The translations under genes were made by a program, and so were the position numbers. From Pseudoselenomonas ruminantium (lineage in GTDB: Bacteria; Bacillota; Negativicutes; Selenomonadales; Selenomonadaceae): a stretch of 64,000 nucleotides of DNA. Positions 51,077 through 59,591 of the stretch are shown one piece after another. The notes beneath the pieces were generated by a model. It was not told where the DNA came from. It saw only the letters and a list, made by a program, of their open reading frames with translations, and ran no database searches. The stretch covers positions 62,001 through 126,000 of the forward strand of contig SVCA01000001.1 in the NCBI GenBank assembly GCA_015058625.1, given 5' to 3'. How positions within the stretch are numbered: the stretch's first letter is position 1; each line of letters opens with the position of its first letter.

Positions 51077-51888
51077 TTTTTATATACCTCCTTGATAATC
51101 CAGTCAGGTGTAGAAGCACCCGCTGTAATACCAATTTTTTCAATTTTATCAAACCACTCGTCCTGCAATTCTTCTGCAGTTTCGATATGGTAAGTTAAGC
51201 ATTTTTCTGCGCAAATCTGCGCCAGCCGCGTGGTATTGGCACTGTTTCTGCCGCCAATCACCAGCATCATGTCCACTCTGGCTGCTAAATCCAAAGCTGC
51301 CTTCTGCCGCTGGTCAGTCGCTGTGCAAATGGTTCGCTGTATGTGGATATCCCGGGATTTCTCCAGCAAGTGATTCACAATGCTCTTGAACCGGTCTCCG
51401 GAAAAAGTCGTTTGACAGACCACACCGATTTTAGCACTGGATTCCAAGGCATCCGCCTCTTCCTCTGTCTCTACGATTGTCGCTTTGCCTTCAGACCATT
51501 CAAAGATACTGCGCACTTCAGGATGTTTCTTCTCACCGATGATAACGACCTTGTAGCCCTCATCCGCCAGCTTTTTGGCCGATAACTGCGCCTTCTTCAC
51601 ATGGGGACATGTTGCATCCACCAGATTCAGGCCGCGTGCTTCGGCTTCCTCATAGATATCCGGCCCCACACCATGGGAGCGGATAATCACCGTGCCCTTA
51701 TCCATCTCGGTTAACGCATCAACCGTGCCAACGCCTTCTGTCTTGAGGCGTTCCACAACCTGCGGATTATGGATAATGGGTCCCAGCGTTGAAGCTGTAC
51801 CATCAGCGGAAGCATTTTCCTGCGCAATCGTTACGGCTCGCTTAACGCCATAACAAAAGCCAAGATAATCTGCTAAAATGACTTCCAT
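51061..51888 (-). CDS. ispH: 4-hydroxy-3-methylbut-2-enyl diphosphate reductase
   Basis: 275 aa. Last step of the MEP isoprenoid pathway. The three cluster cysteines appear in LGFCYGVKRAVTIA, VDATCPHVKKAQ and ICTATDQRQKAALDLA; TIIRSHG-type RSHGVGPDIYE and GGRNSANTTRLAQIC complete the active site. It has its own promoter and is coupled to rpsA. Confidence 0.96.
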   Translation of the reverse strand: MEVILADYLGFCYGVKRAVTIAQENASADGTASTLGPIIHNPQVVERLKTEGVGTVDALTEMDKGTVIIRSHGVGPDIYEEAEARGLNLVDATCPHVKKAQLSAKKLADEGYKVVIIGEKKHPEVRSIFEWSEGKATIVETEEEADALESSAKIGVVCQTTFSGDRFKSIVNHLLEKSRDIHIQRTICTATDQRQKAALDLAARVDMMLVIGGRNSANTTRLAQICAEKCLTYHIETAEELQDEWFDKIEKIGITAGASTPDWIIKEVYKKCQNR

Positions 51889-51957
51889 ACATCAACCACC
51901 ATTATTTATTCATGCTTAAACGGTATACTTTCACCCCGTTTTCACAATCTAACATAC

Positions 51958-51987
51958 ATAATAGCATAGCAAGATAGTATTTGGCAA
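51958..51987 (-). promoter_or_regulatory. Sigma-A promoter of ispH-rpsA
   Basis: TTGCCA (51982-51987), 18-bp spacer, TATTAT (51958-51963) on the minus strand, directly after the hyfI stop. Confidence 0.6.
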
Positions 51988-52006
51988 GAAATTTTTTGAC
52001 CAATTC

Positions 52007-52732
52007 TTACATTCTTTCGGCCAACATATCGGCCGCGGCCAAAAGACCGGCAATCATGGCGCTGGGTCTTGGCGGACAGCCGGGGATAAAAATATCCACC
52101 GGCACTACCTTGTCAGCAGCTCCGACGATAGCGTAGCTGGCACCATAAGTCTCGCCGCCCGCCGCGCAGGCACCGCAGGCCATAACGAGTCTCGGTTCCG
52201 GCATGGCTTCGTAAGACATTCTAAGCGCCTGCTCCAAGTTTCTCGTCACCACGCCTGTGACCATCAAGAGGTCAGCATGGCGCGGGGAGGCATCGACATG
52301 CACGCCATAGCGGTGCAAATCATAGATGGGATTGGACATAGCGCCCATCTCAAAGTCGCAGGCATTACAGGAACCGGCGTCGAGATGGCGCACATGCAGG
52401 CTGCGGCCGAGCTTTTGCTTGATGACTTCAGCCGTGACCTCGGCGGCATCTTCCGTAATCACAGGCAGGGCCTCGTCACTGCTATGCTGCAGGCTGCCCA
52501 TGGCCTTTTCCACACACTTGCCGCAGAACAGGCATTTTTTATAGTCAACAGCATAGCCCTGTGCATCTGCCGTGACCTTAAAGGCGCCCACGGGGCAGGC
52601 CTTAGCACATTCCTCCCGCAGATTTTCCGGGCAGCTGCCGGTGATTTTCCCGCGGAAGCGTTCGCTGCCGGTGAGGGAAATTTTTTCGGTGGCGATTTTA
52701 TCGCCCAATAAGCGTTCTATTACCTTAAACAT
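52007..52732 (-). CDS. hyfI: Group-4 NiFe hydrogenase small subunit with fused ferredoxin domain (HyfI/NuoB-like)
   Basis: 241 aa. Residues about 30-80 form a ferredoxin-like domain (CPENLREECAKACPVGAF and KCLFCGKCVEKAMG). Residues about 110-241 are the NuoB/HycG-type small subunit: HLDAGSCNACDFEMGAMSNP, VMACGACAAGGETYGASYAI and IFIPGCPPRPSAMIAGLL supply the proximal [4Fe-4S] ligands. In E. coli the ferredoxin (HyfH) and small subunit are separate genes; here they appear fused. It is the last gene of the hydrogenase operon and would pass electrons to the NiFe site. Confidence 0.9.
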   Translation of the reverse strand: MFKVIERLLGDKIATEKISLTGSERFRGKITGSCPENLREECAKACPVGAFKVTADAQGYAVDYKKCLFCGKCVEKAMGSLQHSSDEALPVITEDAAEVTAEVIKQKLGRSLHVRHLDAGSCNACDFEMGAMSNPIYDLHRYGVHVDASPRHADLLMVTGVVTRNLEQALRMSYEAMPEPRLVMACGACAAGGETYGASYAIVGAADKVVPVDIFIPGCPPRPSAMIAGLLAAADMLAERM

Positions 52733-52748
52733 AATCTCTCCTCACCTC

Positions 52749-54281
52749 TTAACGGTCAATGCAGGCGTAGCACAGTTCAAAACTCTTATTGATAAGCGGG
52801 AAGTCGGGAATGATATCCCCCTGCACCGCAATGGTCAGCGCAGGCCAGTTGGGATAAGAAGCACTGCGGACGAAGATGCGGTCAATTTTGCCATCCTGCA
52901 GGGCTACAAACTGGAAGTTGCTGCCCCGAGCCGATTCGCTAAGGCCCCAATCCTCACCGCTGACATTTGACCAGTCAATTTGACTTGTCAGATTTGACGG
53001 GTCATTTGACTTGTCAGATTTCAGCAGATTGCAAAGCTGCTCCACAAGGCCAAAGGATTCGGTAAGCTCCTCAATGCGCAGGGCCAGTCTTGCGGCCACG
53101 TCGCCGGTCTTTTCCGTCACAAGCGTAAAGTCAAGTTCCGGATAAAGGCCGTAGGCAAAATCCTTGCGGCTGTCATGGGCAAAGCCCGAAGCTCTTGCAC
53201 CCACACCCACCATCGCCAAATCCACAGCGGTGTTTTTGCGTACAATACCTGTCGTGCGCACGCGGTTCTGGAAGTTGGCCTGCTGGGCAAACATTTCGCT
53301 TAGGTCACTGACATTGGCTTTGACCTTATCCATAATATCGGCGATATCATTAATCAAGGCGCTGTCAATATCCTGGTGCACACCGCCGGGAACGATTACA
53401 CCGCGCAGGAAGCGGTTGCCTGCAATGCGTTCCTGCAGGCGCATGAGCATTTCCTTCGTGCGCCCGCCGAGGCTGATGGCCGGATTAAAGCCTACACCGG
53501 CAGGAATATTGCCCAAATCGCCCACATGGTTGATAATGCGCTCGATTTCCATGAGCAGGGTGCGGATGATTTCCGCCCGCCGCGGAATTTTTACGCCAGC
53601 GATTTTTTCCACGGCCTGACAGAAGCTCCAGGTGTTGGCAATGGAGCAGGCACCGCAGATACGCTCGACAATCGGCAGCGCTTCATCCGGCGTCTTGCCT
53701 TCCATGATTTTTTCCAGGCCGCGATGGGTATAGAACAGGCGCGCGTCCAACTGCAGCATGGATTCACCAGCCTGACTGAAACGGAAGTGACCCGGCTCGA
53801 TAATGCCCGCATGAATCGGACCAACCGGCACTTCATAAACACCTTCGCCCTTGGCCACACTCATATCCATGCGGCGGCTGCCGCGAACCTCAACATCCTT
53901 TGCCACATTCTTGCGCAGGGGATAAAAACCTTCGGGGAACGTATCGTGCAGGACGAGCGGGCGCGGGTCCGGATGGCCCTGCGGCACAATGCCGAACATA
54001 TCCTGAATCTCGCGCTCGTACCAAACGGCAGCAGGAATCACACTGGTCAGGGATTCGTAACAAAGGGACTCCCCTTCGCCAAAGACGGCCTTAACGGCCT
54101 CCATCTTATGCTCGCTCAGATTTTCAAACACTGCATAAATGGCATAACCCTTTACTTCGGGATTTTCCGTTTCATCCCGGCCAAACATGGCGGTCAAAGG
54201 ATTATTGCCGCCGTTGGAAAGAATATTAGCAGTGCCCCGGAAATTTTCCGGCTTCACCACTTTCAAAGACCAATCCGCCAT
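52749..54281 (-). CDS. hyfG: Group-4 NiFe hydrogenase large subunit (HyfG/HycE-like, NuoC-NuoD fusion)
   Basis: 510 aa. Residues about 1-135 are the NuoC-like part (VWYEREIQDMFGIVPQGHPD, PRPL). The rest is NuoD/HycE-like: VPVGPIHAGIIEPGHFRFS, then the proximal Cys pair ERICGACSIANTWSFC, and the terminal Cys pair LCYACIDR at the very end. The four Ni-binding cysteines are therefore present. Two oddities: the usual histidine after CGxCxxx is asparagine, and the protein ends at CIDR with no C-terminal extension for a maturation peptidase. Four TGACNNGTCA repeats (52968-53016) encode a polar, serine-rich loop near residues 420-440. Confidence 0.9.
   Translation of the reverse strand: MADWSLKVVKPENFRGTANILSNGGNNPLTAMFGRDETENPEVKGYAIYAVFENLSEHKMEAVKAVFGEGESLCYESLTSVIPAAVWYEREIQDMFGIVPQGHPDPRPLVLHDTFPEGFYPLRKNVAKDVEVRGSRRMDMSVAKGEGVYEVPVGPIHAGIIEPGHFRFSQAGESMLQLDARLFYTHRGLEKIMEGKTPDEALPIVERICGACSIANTWSFCQAVEKIAGVKIPRRAEIIRTLLMEIERIINHVGDLGNIPAGVGFNPAISLGGRTKEMLMRLQERIAGNRFLRGVIVPGGVHQDIDSALINDIADIMDKVKANVSDLSEMFAQQANFQNRVRTTGIVRKNTAVDLAMVGVGARASGFAHDSRKDFAYGLYPELDFTLVTEKTGDVAARLALRIEELTESFGLVEQLCNLLKSDKSNDPSNLTSQIDWSNVSGEDWGLSESARGSNFQFVALQDGKIDRIFVRSASYPNWPALTIAVQGDIIPDFPLINKSFELCYACIDR
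52968..53016. repeat. Four TGACNNGTCA palindromes inside hyfG
   Basis: TGACCAGTCA (52968), TGACTTGTCA (52981), TGACGGGTCA (52995), TGACTTGTCA (53007). Spacings 13, 14 and 12 sum so that the reading frame is kept. The densest cluster of this repeat in the window. Confidence 0.85.
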
Positions 54282-55771
54282 TACTGCACACCTCCCAGAA
54301 CAATTTTTGCTGCCTCAGTCAGCAGCGTTCCCACATAGGGAAGCTCGTAGGCAAAGGCACTTACCACACCACTGACAGCCAGCATCAAGAGCAGTACGCA
54401 GCTGTCAAGTTTGCCCATCAGTTCCCCGGCAGATTTGCGCGTCGGCTTGCCGCCGAGCATGCGCATGGCATGGTAGAGAATACCAATCAGCATACCGGCC
54501 AGCAGCACCAGCGCCAGAATGCCCAAATAGGGATGATGTGCCTGGAAGAAGCTGGCAATGATGTAGAATTTACTGAAGAACACACCCATTGGCGGCATAC
54601 CCAAGATGCCCACAATGCCGAGCAGCCAGAACATCGCCGTTTTGGGTGCCTGCTGCATCATGCCATGAATGCGCATCATGTTTTTCGTCGCATAGGTTTC
54701 CATAATGGTACCTGCCGTATAGAACAGCATGTATTTAACCAATGCATGGTTGAACATGTGAAGAAGGGACGCCTCTGCGGCCAGCGGCATAAAGAGACCG
54801 AAGCCTGCGGCGAGCAGACCGAAGTTTTCCATCGAGGAATAAGCAAGCATACGCTTAACATCACGCTGTACCAATACAAACGGCACAGCCAGCGCAATGG
54901 TCAAGAGGCCAAAGCCCACATACATATTGCTGATGAAATCCAAGCCCACCACCGGCATCACGATAGCCGTAGCGCGCAGGAGCACATAGAGGGCGCAGAT
55001 ACAGAGCGCACCGGAGAGCAGGCCGCTCGTGAGGGCCGGTGCTTCCGAATGAGCATCCGGCAGCCAGGCGTGCATGGGCGCCAGGCCGATTTTCGTGCCA
55101 TAGCCTACAAAGAGGAAGGCAAAGGCGAGCTTTGCCACATCATGGTCAAGCATCTGCGCATGATGAGCCATGAATTCCCAGTTCAGCGGCTGGACATTGC
55201 CCATGGCCTGCAGCTGGCCGTAATAAAGGATGATGGTGCCCAAAAGCGCCAAGCAGATGCCCACGGTGCAGACCATAACATATTTCCACGCCGCTTCCAA
55301 AGACGTGCGAGTGAATTTGAACGCTACGAGCAATGCCGACACCAGCGTAGTTGCTTCAATAGTTACCCACATGAGCCCTAAGCTGTCCACCGTCACCACC
55401 AGCATCATCGTCCAGACGAAAAGATGGGACAGCGCATAAAAGCGCCCTTCCAAATGGGTAAAGCGGCGCAAGTATCCGTAGCGGATATTGGTATCGCGTT
55501 CCAAGTAAGCCTTGCTGGTCCAGGCAAAGGCCAGATACAGCGTGCCCACAATCACCAGCATCCAAATGCCCAGAGCGTCCACATAGAAGAAGCCCTGACG
55601 GATGGGTTCTTCGGCATGGCAGGCAAATTTGACTGCCATGTCGAGAATCAGGCAAAAGACCACGGTGGCCGTCAGCCTGTCGGCGATATGCAGGAGTTTT
55701 AACCCCAGCATATTGGTAGCCGCCACCACTGCAAAGAGCAGGGGCAGCCCCAGTATATAATAAAGTTCCAT
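54281..55771 (-). CDS. hyfF: Hydrogenase membrane subunit HyfF-like (Mrp/NuoN-type ion translocator)
   Basis: 496 aa, about 14 membrane helices. Antiporter-like family motifs: GTKIGLAPMHAWLPDAHSEA (lysine and histidine of the ion path), KRMLAYSSMENFGLLAAGFG, LHMFNHALVKYMLFYTAGTI. It would move H+ or Na+ coupled to electron transfer. The stop overlaps the hyfG start. Confidence 0.9.
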   Translation of the reverse strand: MELYYILGLPLLFAVVAATNMLGLKLLHIADRLTATVVFCLILDMAVKFACHAEEPIRQGFFYVDALGIWMLVIVGTLYLAFAWTSKAYLERDTNIRYGYLRRFTHLEGRFYALSHLFVWTMMLVVTVDSLGLMWVTIEATTLVSALLVAFKFTRTSLEAAWKYVMVCTVGICLALLGTIILYYGQLQAMGNVQPLNWEFMAHHAQMLDHDVAKLAFAFLFVGYGTKIGLAPMHAWLPDAHSEAPALTSGLLSGALCICALYVLLRATAIVMPVVGLDFISNMYVGFGLLTIALAVPFVLVQRDVKRMLAYSSMENFGLLAAGFGLFMPLAAEASLLHMFNHALVKYMLFYTAGTIMETYATKNMMRIHGMMQQAPKTAMFWLLGIVGILGMPPMGVFFSKFYIIASFFQAHHPYLGILALVLLAGMLIGILYHAMRMLGGKPTRKSAGELMGKLDSCVLLLMLAVSGVVSAFAYELPYVGTLLTEAAKIVLGGVQ

Positions 55772-55779
55772 AAACTACC

Positions 55780-56406
55780 TCAGCCCTTCAACTTTCTCAT
55801 TACGGTGGTATCCGTGGTCATAAAGGAAAGACTCATGCGATTGGTGAGAATTACCAGTACCACCACGGCAATCAACACATCCAGGAATACACCAAGCTCC
55901 ACCACCAGCGGCAAACCTTCGGTGATGATGAGCCCCAAGAGATAAATGCCGTTTTCCAGCGTAATCAGCCCGCAAATCTGCAGGATGGCGCGCTTGCGCA
56001 TGACCATCAGCGCGAGTCCCGTCATAATCATCATAACGGTGGCCGCAAAGATATCCTGCGCCATGGGGTCGAGCATAAAGCGGTTGCCGAGTACATAGCC
56101 AAATACCAGAAAGGCCGCCGCAGCCAGCGTGGAATAGTTCACGTTAATATCCGAAAAGATTTCCCGCTCATCGGTAATGCGCTTGATGAGCTTGAGCATG
56201 GCCGTAGGAATAAAGATAACCTTAACTCCCAGCGTCAACGCAAAGGGAACAAAAGCATGGATAAGGCCATGGTTAAGACCTGCCAACAGGCAGGCACAGG
56301 CCACAATCACCGACTGGGCCATCAGCGCCACCACCGAGCGGCGCAGCTCCATCACCCGGGTCTGCACAAAGACCACAAAGAGGAGCAGAACTACCAAATA
56401 TTCCAT
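55780..56406 (-). CDS. hyfE: Hydrogenase membrane subunit HyfE-like
   Basis: 208 aa, about six membrane helices; NuoK-like C-terminal half (KRAILQICGLITLENGIYLL and GVFLDVLIAVVVLVILTNRM). It joins hyfF and hyfC in the membrane arm. The first 70 residues have three hydrophobic segments. Confidence 0.87.
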   Translation of the reverse strand: MEYLVVLLLFVVFVQTRVMELRRSVVALMAQSVIVACACLLAGLNHGLIHAFVPFALTLGVKVIFIPTAMLKLIKRITDEREIFSDINVNYSTLAAAAFLVFGYVLGNRFMLDPMAQDIFAATVMMIMTGLALMVMRKRAILQICGLITLENGIYLLGLIITEGLPLVVELGVFLDVLIAVVVLVILTNRMSLSFMTTDTTVMRKLKG

Positions 56407-56416
56407 TTTCTCCTCC

Positions 56417-57292
56417 TTACTGTGCGATAATCGCTACGGCCAGCATGATGACAGCCGCAGCCAGATAAACACGGACTTTGAACAGGCGCATCTTGTTGTT
56501 CAGCGTTTCCACCAGACCAATCAAGAGTGCACTCAGGAGCACCTTCACCACCAACGGCAAAGGCAGGGGCAGATAGAGACTGCCAAAGAGCACGAGGAAG
56601 GACAGCATCTTGAGCATGCTGCCCAGATGGATGTAGCTTAAAAGACGACCAGAATATTCGAGCGTCATGCACTCGTGAATCATGGTGAGCTCCAGATGGG
56701 TGTCGGGGTTATCCACCGGCAGGCGGCTGTTTTCCGCCAGCATCACGAGGAAGAAAGCCACGCCGCCCATTACCGCCGGTACAGTGAAGTAAAAGGCATT
56801 GTAGTCAATGACCATCTGCGAGAGCATCGTCGAGCCATAACGGCTGGCGTTCAGCAGGATGGCCAGCATCACCGCCGGTTCCACCAAAACGGAAATGTAG
56901 ATTTCGCGGGAACCGCCCATGCCGCCAAAGGCCGTAGCCGAATCAAGCGAACCAAGCGTCATAAAGAAACGACCCAACGCTAAAATATAGACAAAGACAA
57001 AGGCATCGCCCAAACGGATGTTACCCGCGAGCAGTCCCGGCAGCATCATGGCCGCCATAATGCTGGTCACCAGATACACAATGGGTGCCGCCAGGAAAAT
57101 CCAGCTGGTGTATTTCGTCACAATCACCGGCTTGTGCCACCATTTCCAGAGGTCAAAGTACTCCTGAAAGATACTGGCCCCCTGCCGCTTCTGCAAGGTC
57201 GCTTTCGTCTTATTGACAATCCCGGCAATCAGGGGAGCGCAGACAAGCAGACAGAGTGCCTGCACGGCGGCATTATAAAAACCAATCGCCAT
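56417..57292 (-). CDS. hyfC: Hydrogenase membrane subunit HyfC/HycD-like (NuoH family)
   Basis: 291 aa, about eight membrane helices. NuoH/HycD marks: KTKATLQKRQGASIFQEYFD, LWKWWHKPVI and ENSRLPVDNPDTHLELTMIH, the conserved glutamate loop that touches the hydrogenase module. It anchors the soluble subunits HyfG and HyfI. Confidence 0.92.
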   Translation of the reverse strand: MAIGFYNAAVQALCLLVCAPLIAGIVNKTKATLQKRQGASIFQEYFDLWKWWHKPVIVTKYTSWIFLAAPIVYLVTSIMAAMMLPGLLAGNIRLGDAFVFVYILALGRFFMTLGSLDSATAFGGMGGSREIYISVLVEPAVMLAILLNASRYGSTMLSQMVIDYNAFYFTVPAVMGGVAFFLVMLAENSRLPVDNPDTHLELTMIHECMTLEYSGRLLSYIHLGSMLKMLSFLVLFGSLYLPLPLPLVVKVLLSALLIGLVETLNNKMRLFKVRVYLAAAVIMLAVAIIAQ

Positions 57293-57293
57293 C

Positions 57294-59276
57294 TCACATA
57301 CCTCCCCAAATCAACACGATGACCATCGCAATCATGGTATAACCAATATAGAGGCGCACACTGCCCTGCTGAACAATCCGCAGGGTATCGGCGGCCTTTA
57401 TCATGATGTGCTGTACCGGACGATAGAGTCTGTCCGTAAACTGGTCAGGAATCAACAAATTATAATGAAGCTTCCGGCCAAAATAAGCGTGCTCCCGCTG
57501 GAGGAAAACGCGCTCCCGGCGGGGCTTCAAGATAAAGTCAAAGGCGCGGCGCAATGGCTTGGAAAAACCTGTCGCCGTATACTGCTGGCGGCGGGTCGGT
57601 TCCGTGCCGCAGTTCCAGGTCACATCCTGGCGCACGATGACTTTCTTGCCGCTGATGGTCAGCGCAAGAAATGCCAAGAGCCAAAGAGCGGCAATCAAAA
57701 TCAGCCAGAGACTAAAGACCGCTTCCGACTGGCCGCCATTCCACCAAAGGCCCATAAAGTTACCGGCAGGAATTGCCAGAGGGCTGTCCACCAGAATCTG
57801 CCGCATGGCATTAACCAGCGGAGCCGGCATGATGCCTGCCGCCAGAATGACCAGCGCTTCCATGCCCATGCCCAGAAGCATCGTAAAGGGCATTTCATGG
57901 GCTTTGAGCACCAAATTGGAACGACGGCGGCCCAAGAAGGTCACGCCGTAGAGCCGCACAAAACAGCCAAGCGCCAATGCGCCCGTAAGGCCCAGCAAAA
58001 TAAAGGCAAAGATGACGAGCAGGCGCAGTTCCGGCGTGCCGGATTCAAAGGCCAGCGTCATCATGCCCTGCAGGGTCAGCCACTCACCGACCAGCCCTGC
58101 CGTAAAGGGCAGCGAGGCCAAGGACATGGAACCAATCAGAGTGAAGGCTGCCGTCCAAGGCATCTTCTTCATAAGACCGCCCAGAAGCTCCACAGTGCGG
58201 GTGCCCGTAGCGTGCATGACGGCACCGGCACTCATAAAGAGCAGGCACTTCATCAGGCTGTGGGCAAAGGAATGAACCAATACAGCCGTAAAAGCTGCCA
58301 GCGAAAGATACGGCTTATCCATAGCCACGAGCAACATACCGCAGCCGAAAGCAGCAAAGATAATGCCCATGTTTTCTACAGAAGAATAAGCAAGAATCCG
58401 CTTCATATCCTTTTCCATGGAAGCATAGAGCACACCAAGGAAAGCAGATACCAGGCCCACGACCATAACAATCAGGCCATAGGCAAAGACATCCGCGCCG
58501 ATAAATTCAAAGACGAAACGGCCAAAACCGTAAACAGCCACCTTGAGCATCACACCACTCATCAGCGCCGACACATGGGACGGCGCTGCCGGATGTGCAT
58601 TGGGCAGCCAAACATGCAGCGGCATCAGGCCGGACTTCAGTGCAAAGCCCAGGAAAGCACAGCCAAAGGCGATATGCCGAAGCACCGGTGGCAGCTGGCT
58701 ATGCGCCAAATCGGCAAAGGCAAAACTTTCGGCTCCGCTGCCCAAGAGATAGAAGGCGACAAGAATAGCTGCCGTGCCCAGATGGGTCATGACCATGTAC
58801 TGATACGCAGCATGCACCACCTGCTTCTTCTCGCTCTCGTGATTCACGAGCAGGAAGGACACCAACGCCATGACTTCCCAGGCCAGAATAAAGGTAAAGG
58901 CATCACCGGCCAGCACCACCATGACCATCGAACCCAAAAAGAGATTCCAGAGTCCTGCCAGCTGACGGATGCGGGCACCTAAATAGCCCCGGCCATAGCC
59001 CATACCATAGATGCTGACGGCCGTCCCGGACAGACCGATAATCAGCAGAAAGGCTGCCGCCCAGCCGTCAACGGCCAACGAATAGCGACCCAGCTGCCAG
59101 ACAGCTGCACCTCCCATGCCTCCCAGCGTCATCAAGGATTGGCACAACACCACAAGGCTGGCAATACTTGCCAGCCCCATGGACACATAATGGGCAGCCA
59201 ATTCCAGCCGTTTCGGCCAAATCAGCGCCAGCGTTCCGAGACCATAAAGACCCAACGCCCCCACAAAAGATTCCAT
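57294..59276 (-). CDS. hyfB: Hydrogenase membrane subunit HyfB-like (NuoL/M-type ion translocator)
   Basis: 660 aa. About 16 membrane helices and a cytoplasmic region near the C-terminus (about 545-630). Motifs: FALKSGLMPLHVWLPNAHPA (ion-path lysine and histidine), KDMKRILAYSSVENMGIIFA, LVHSFAHSLMKCLLFMSAGA. First gene of the operon hyfB-C-E-F-G-I. Compared with E. coli Hyf, no separate HyfA, HyfD or HyfH genes are present. The operon has its own promoter. Confidence 0.92.
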   Translation of the reverse strand: MESFVGALGLYGLGTLALIWPKRLELAAHYVSMGLASIASLVVLCQSLMTLGGMGGAAVWQLGRYSLAVDGWAAAFLLIIGLSGTAVSIYGMGYGRGYLGARIRQLAGLWNLFLGSMVMVVLAGDAFTFILAWEVMALVSFLLVNHESEKKQVVHAAYQYMVMTHLGTAAILVAFYLLGSGAESFAFADLAHSQLPPVLRHIAFGCAFLGFALKSGLMPLHVWLPNAHPAAPSHVSALMSGVMLKVAVYGFGRFVFEFIGADVFAYGLIVMVVGLVSAFLGVLYASMEKDMKRILAYSSVENMGIIFAAFGCGMLLVAMDKPYLSLAAFTAVLVHSFAHSLMKCLLFMSAGAVMHATGTRTVELLGGLMKKMPWTAAFTLIGSMSLASLPFTAGLVGEWLTLQGMMTLAFESGTPELRLLVIFAFILLGLTGALALGCFVRLYGVTFLGRRRSNLVLKAHEMPFTMLLGMGMEALVILAAGIMPAPLVNAMRQILVDSPLAIPAGNFMGLWWNGGQSEAVFSLWLILIAALWLLAFLALTISGKKVIVRQDVTWNCGTEPTRRQQYTATGFSKPLRRAFDFILKPRRERVFLQREHAYFGRKLHYNLLIPDQFTDRLYRPVQHIMIKAADTLRIVQQGSVRLYIGYTMIAMVIVLIWGGM

Positions 59277-59325
59277 ACGTTCCTCCTATAATTTATGATT
59301 GCTTTAATAATATAGTAACCTTGAC

Positions 59326-59354
59326 ATTATACCCCAAAGATTCTGCACTGAAAA
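59326..59354 (-). promoter_or_regulatory. Promoter of the hydrogenase operon
   Basis: TTTTCA (59349-59354), 17-bp spacer, TATAAT (59326-59331) on the minus strand, 50 bp before hyfB, with AGGAGG at the start codon. The perfect -10 with a weak -35 suggests regulated activity. Confidence 0.5.
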
Positions 59355-59372
59355 GGGCTCCTATAAAAAAAG

Positions 59373-59403
59373 TGATTGACCAGTCATTTGACCGGTCAAT
59401 CAC
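59373..59403 (-). terminator. Terminator of ldc, built from two TGACNNGTCA repeats
   Basis: Arms GTGATTGACC / GGTCAATCAC followed by TTTTTTT on the minus strand, directly after the 61-aa gene. The inner parts are the palindromes TGACCAGTCA (59377) and TGACCGGTCA (59389). Confidence 0.85.
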
Positions 59404-59405
59404 CA

Positions 59406-59591
59406 TTATTCTGCCTCGTTCTGCATTGCTTTTATCCCCTGCTGGAACTCCTCCATGCTCAGGGTAAAATAATCCAGTTCCTGCAAAATCCCATAGACTT
59501 CCTGCTGGGATTTTGCCGCATCCAATTTTGCTTCCAGAGATTCCTCCGTCAGCGCATGAAAAAGCATATGTTTGATTTCTTCAATATCCAT
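59406..59591 (-). CDS. 61-aa Nif11-like small protein downstream of ldc
   Basis: MDIEEIKHMLFHALTEESLE, then AKLDAAKSQQEVYGILQELD and LSMEEFQQGI follow the Nif11 pattern (short helical domain with L..KL..A......V.......F....EEL). Nif11 domains are known from small proteins near nitrogenase genes and as leaders of RiPP precursors. No double-glycine site and no core follow, so it looks like a stand-alone regulatory or binding protein. Its ATG overlaps the ldc stop (TAATG), so the two are coupled. Assignment from pattern only. Confidence 0.6.
   Translation of the reverse strand: MDIEEIKHMLFHALTEESLEAKLDAAKSQQEVYGILQELDYFTLSMEEFQQGIKAMQNEAE

Noticed and set aside
59406..59591. Reading the Nif11-like protein as a RiPP precursor
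   Set aside because: There is no double-glycine or other cleavage site and no core peptide after the Nif11-like domain, and no modification genes are nearby.
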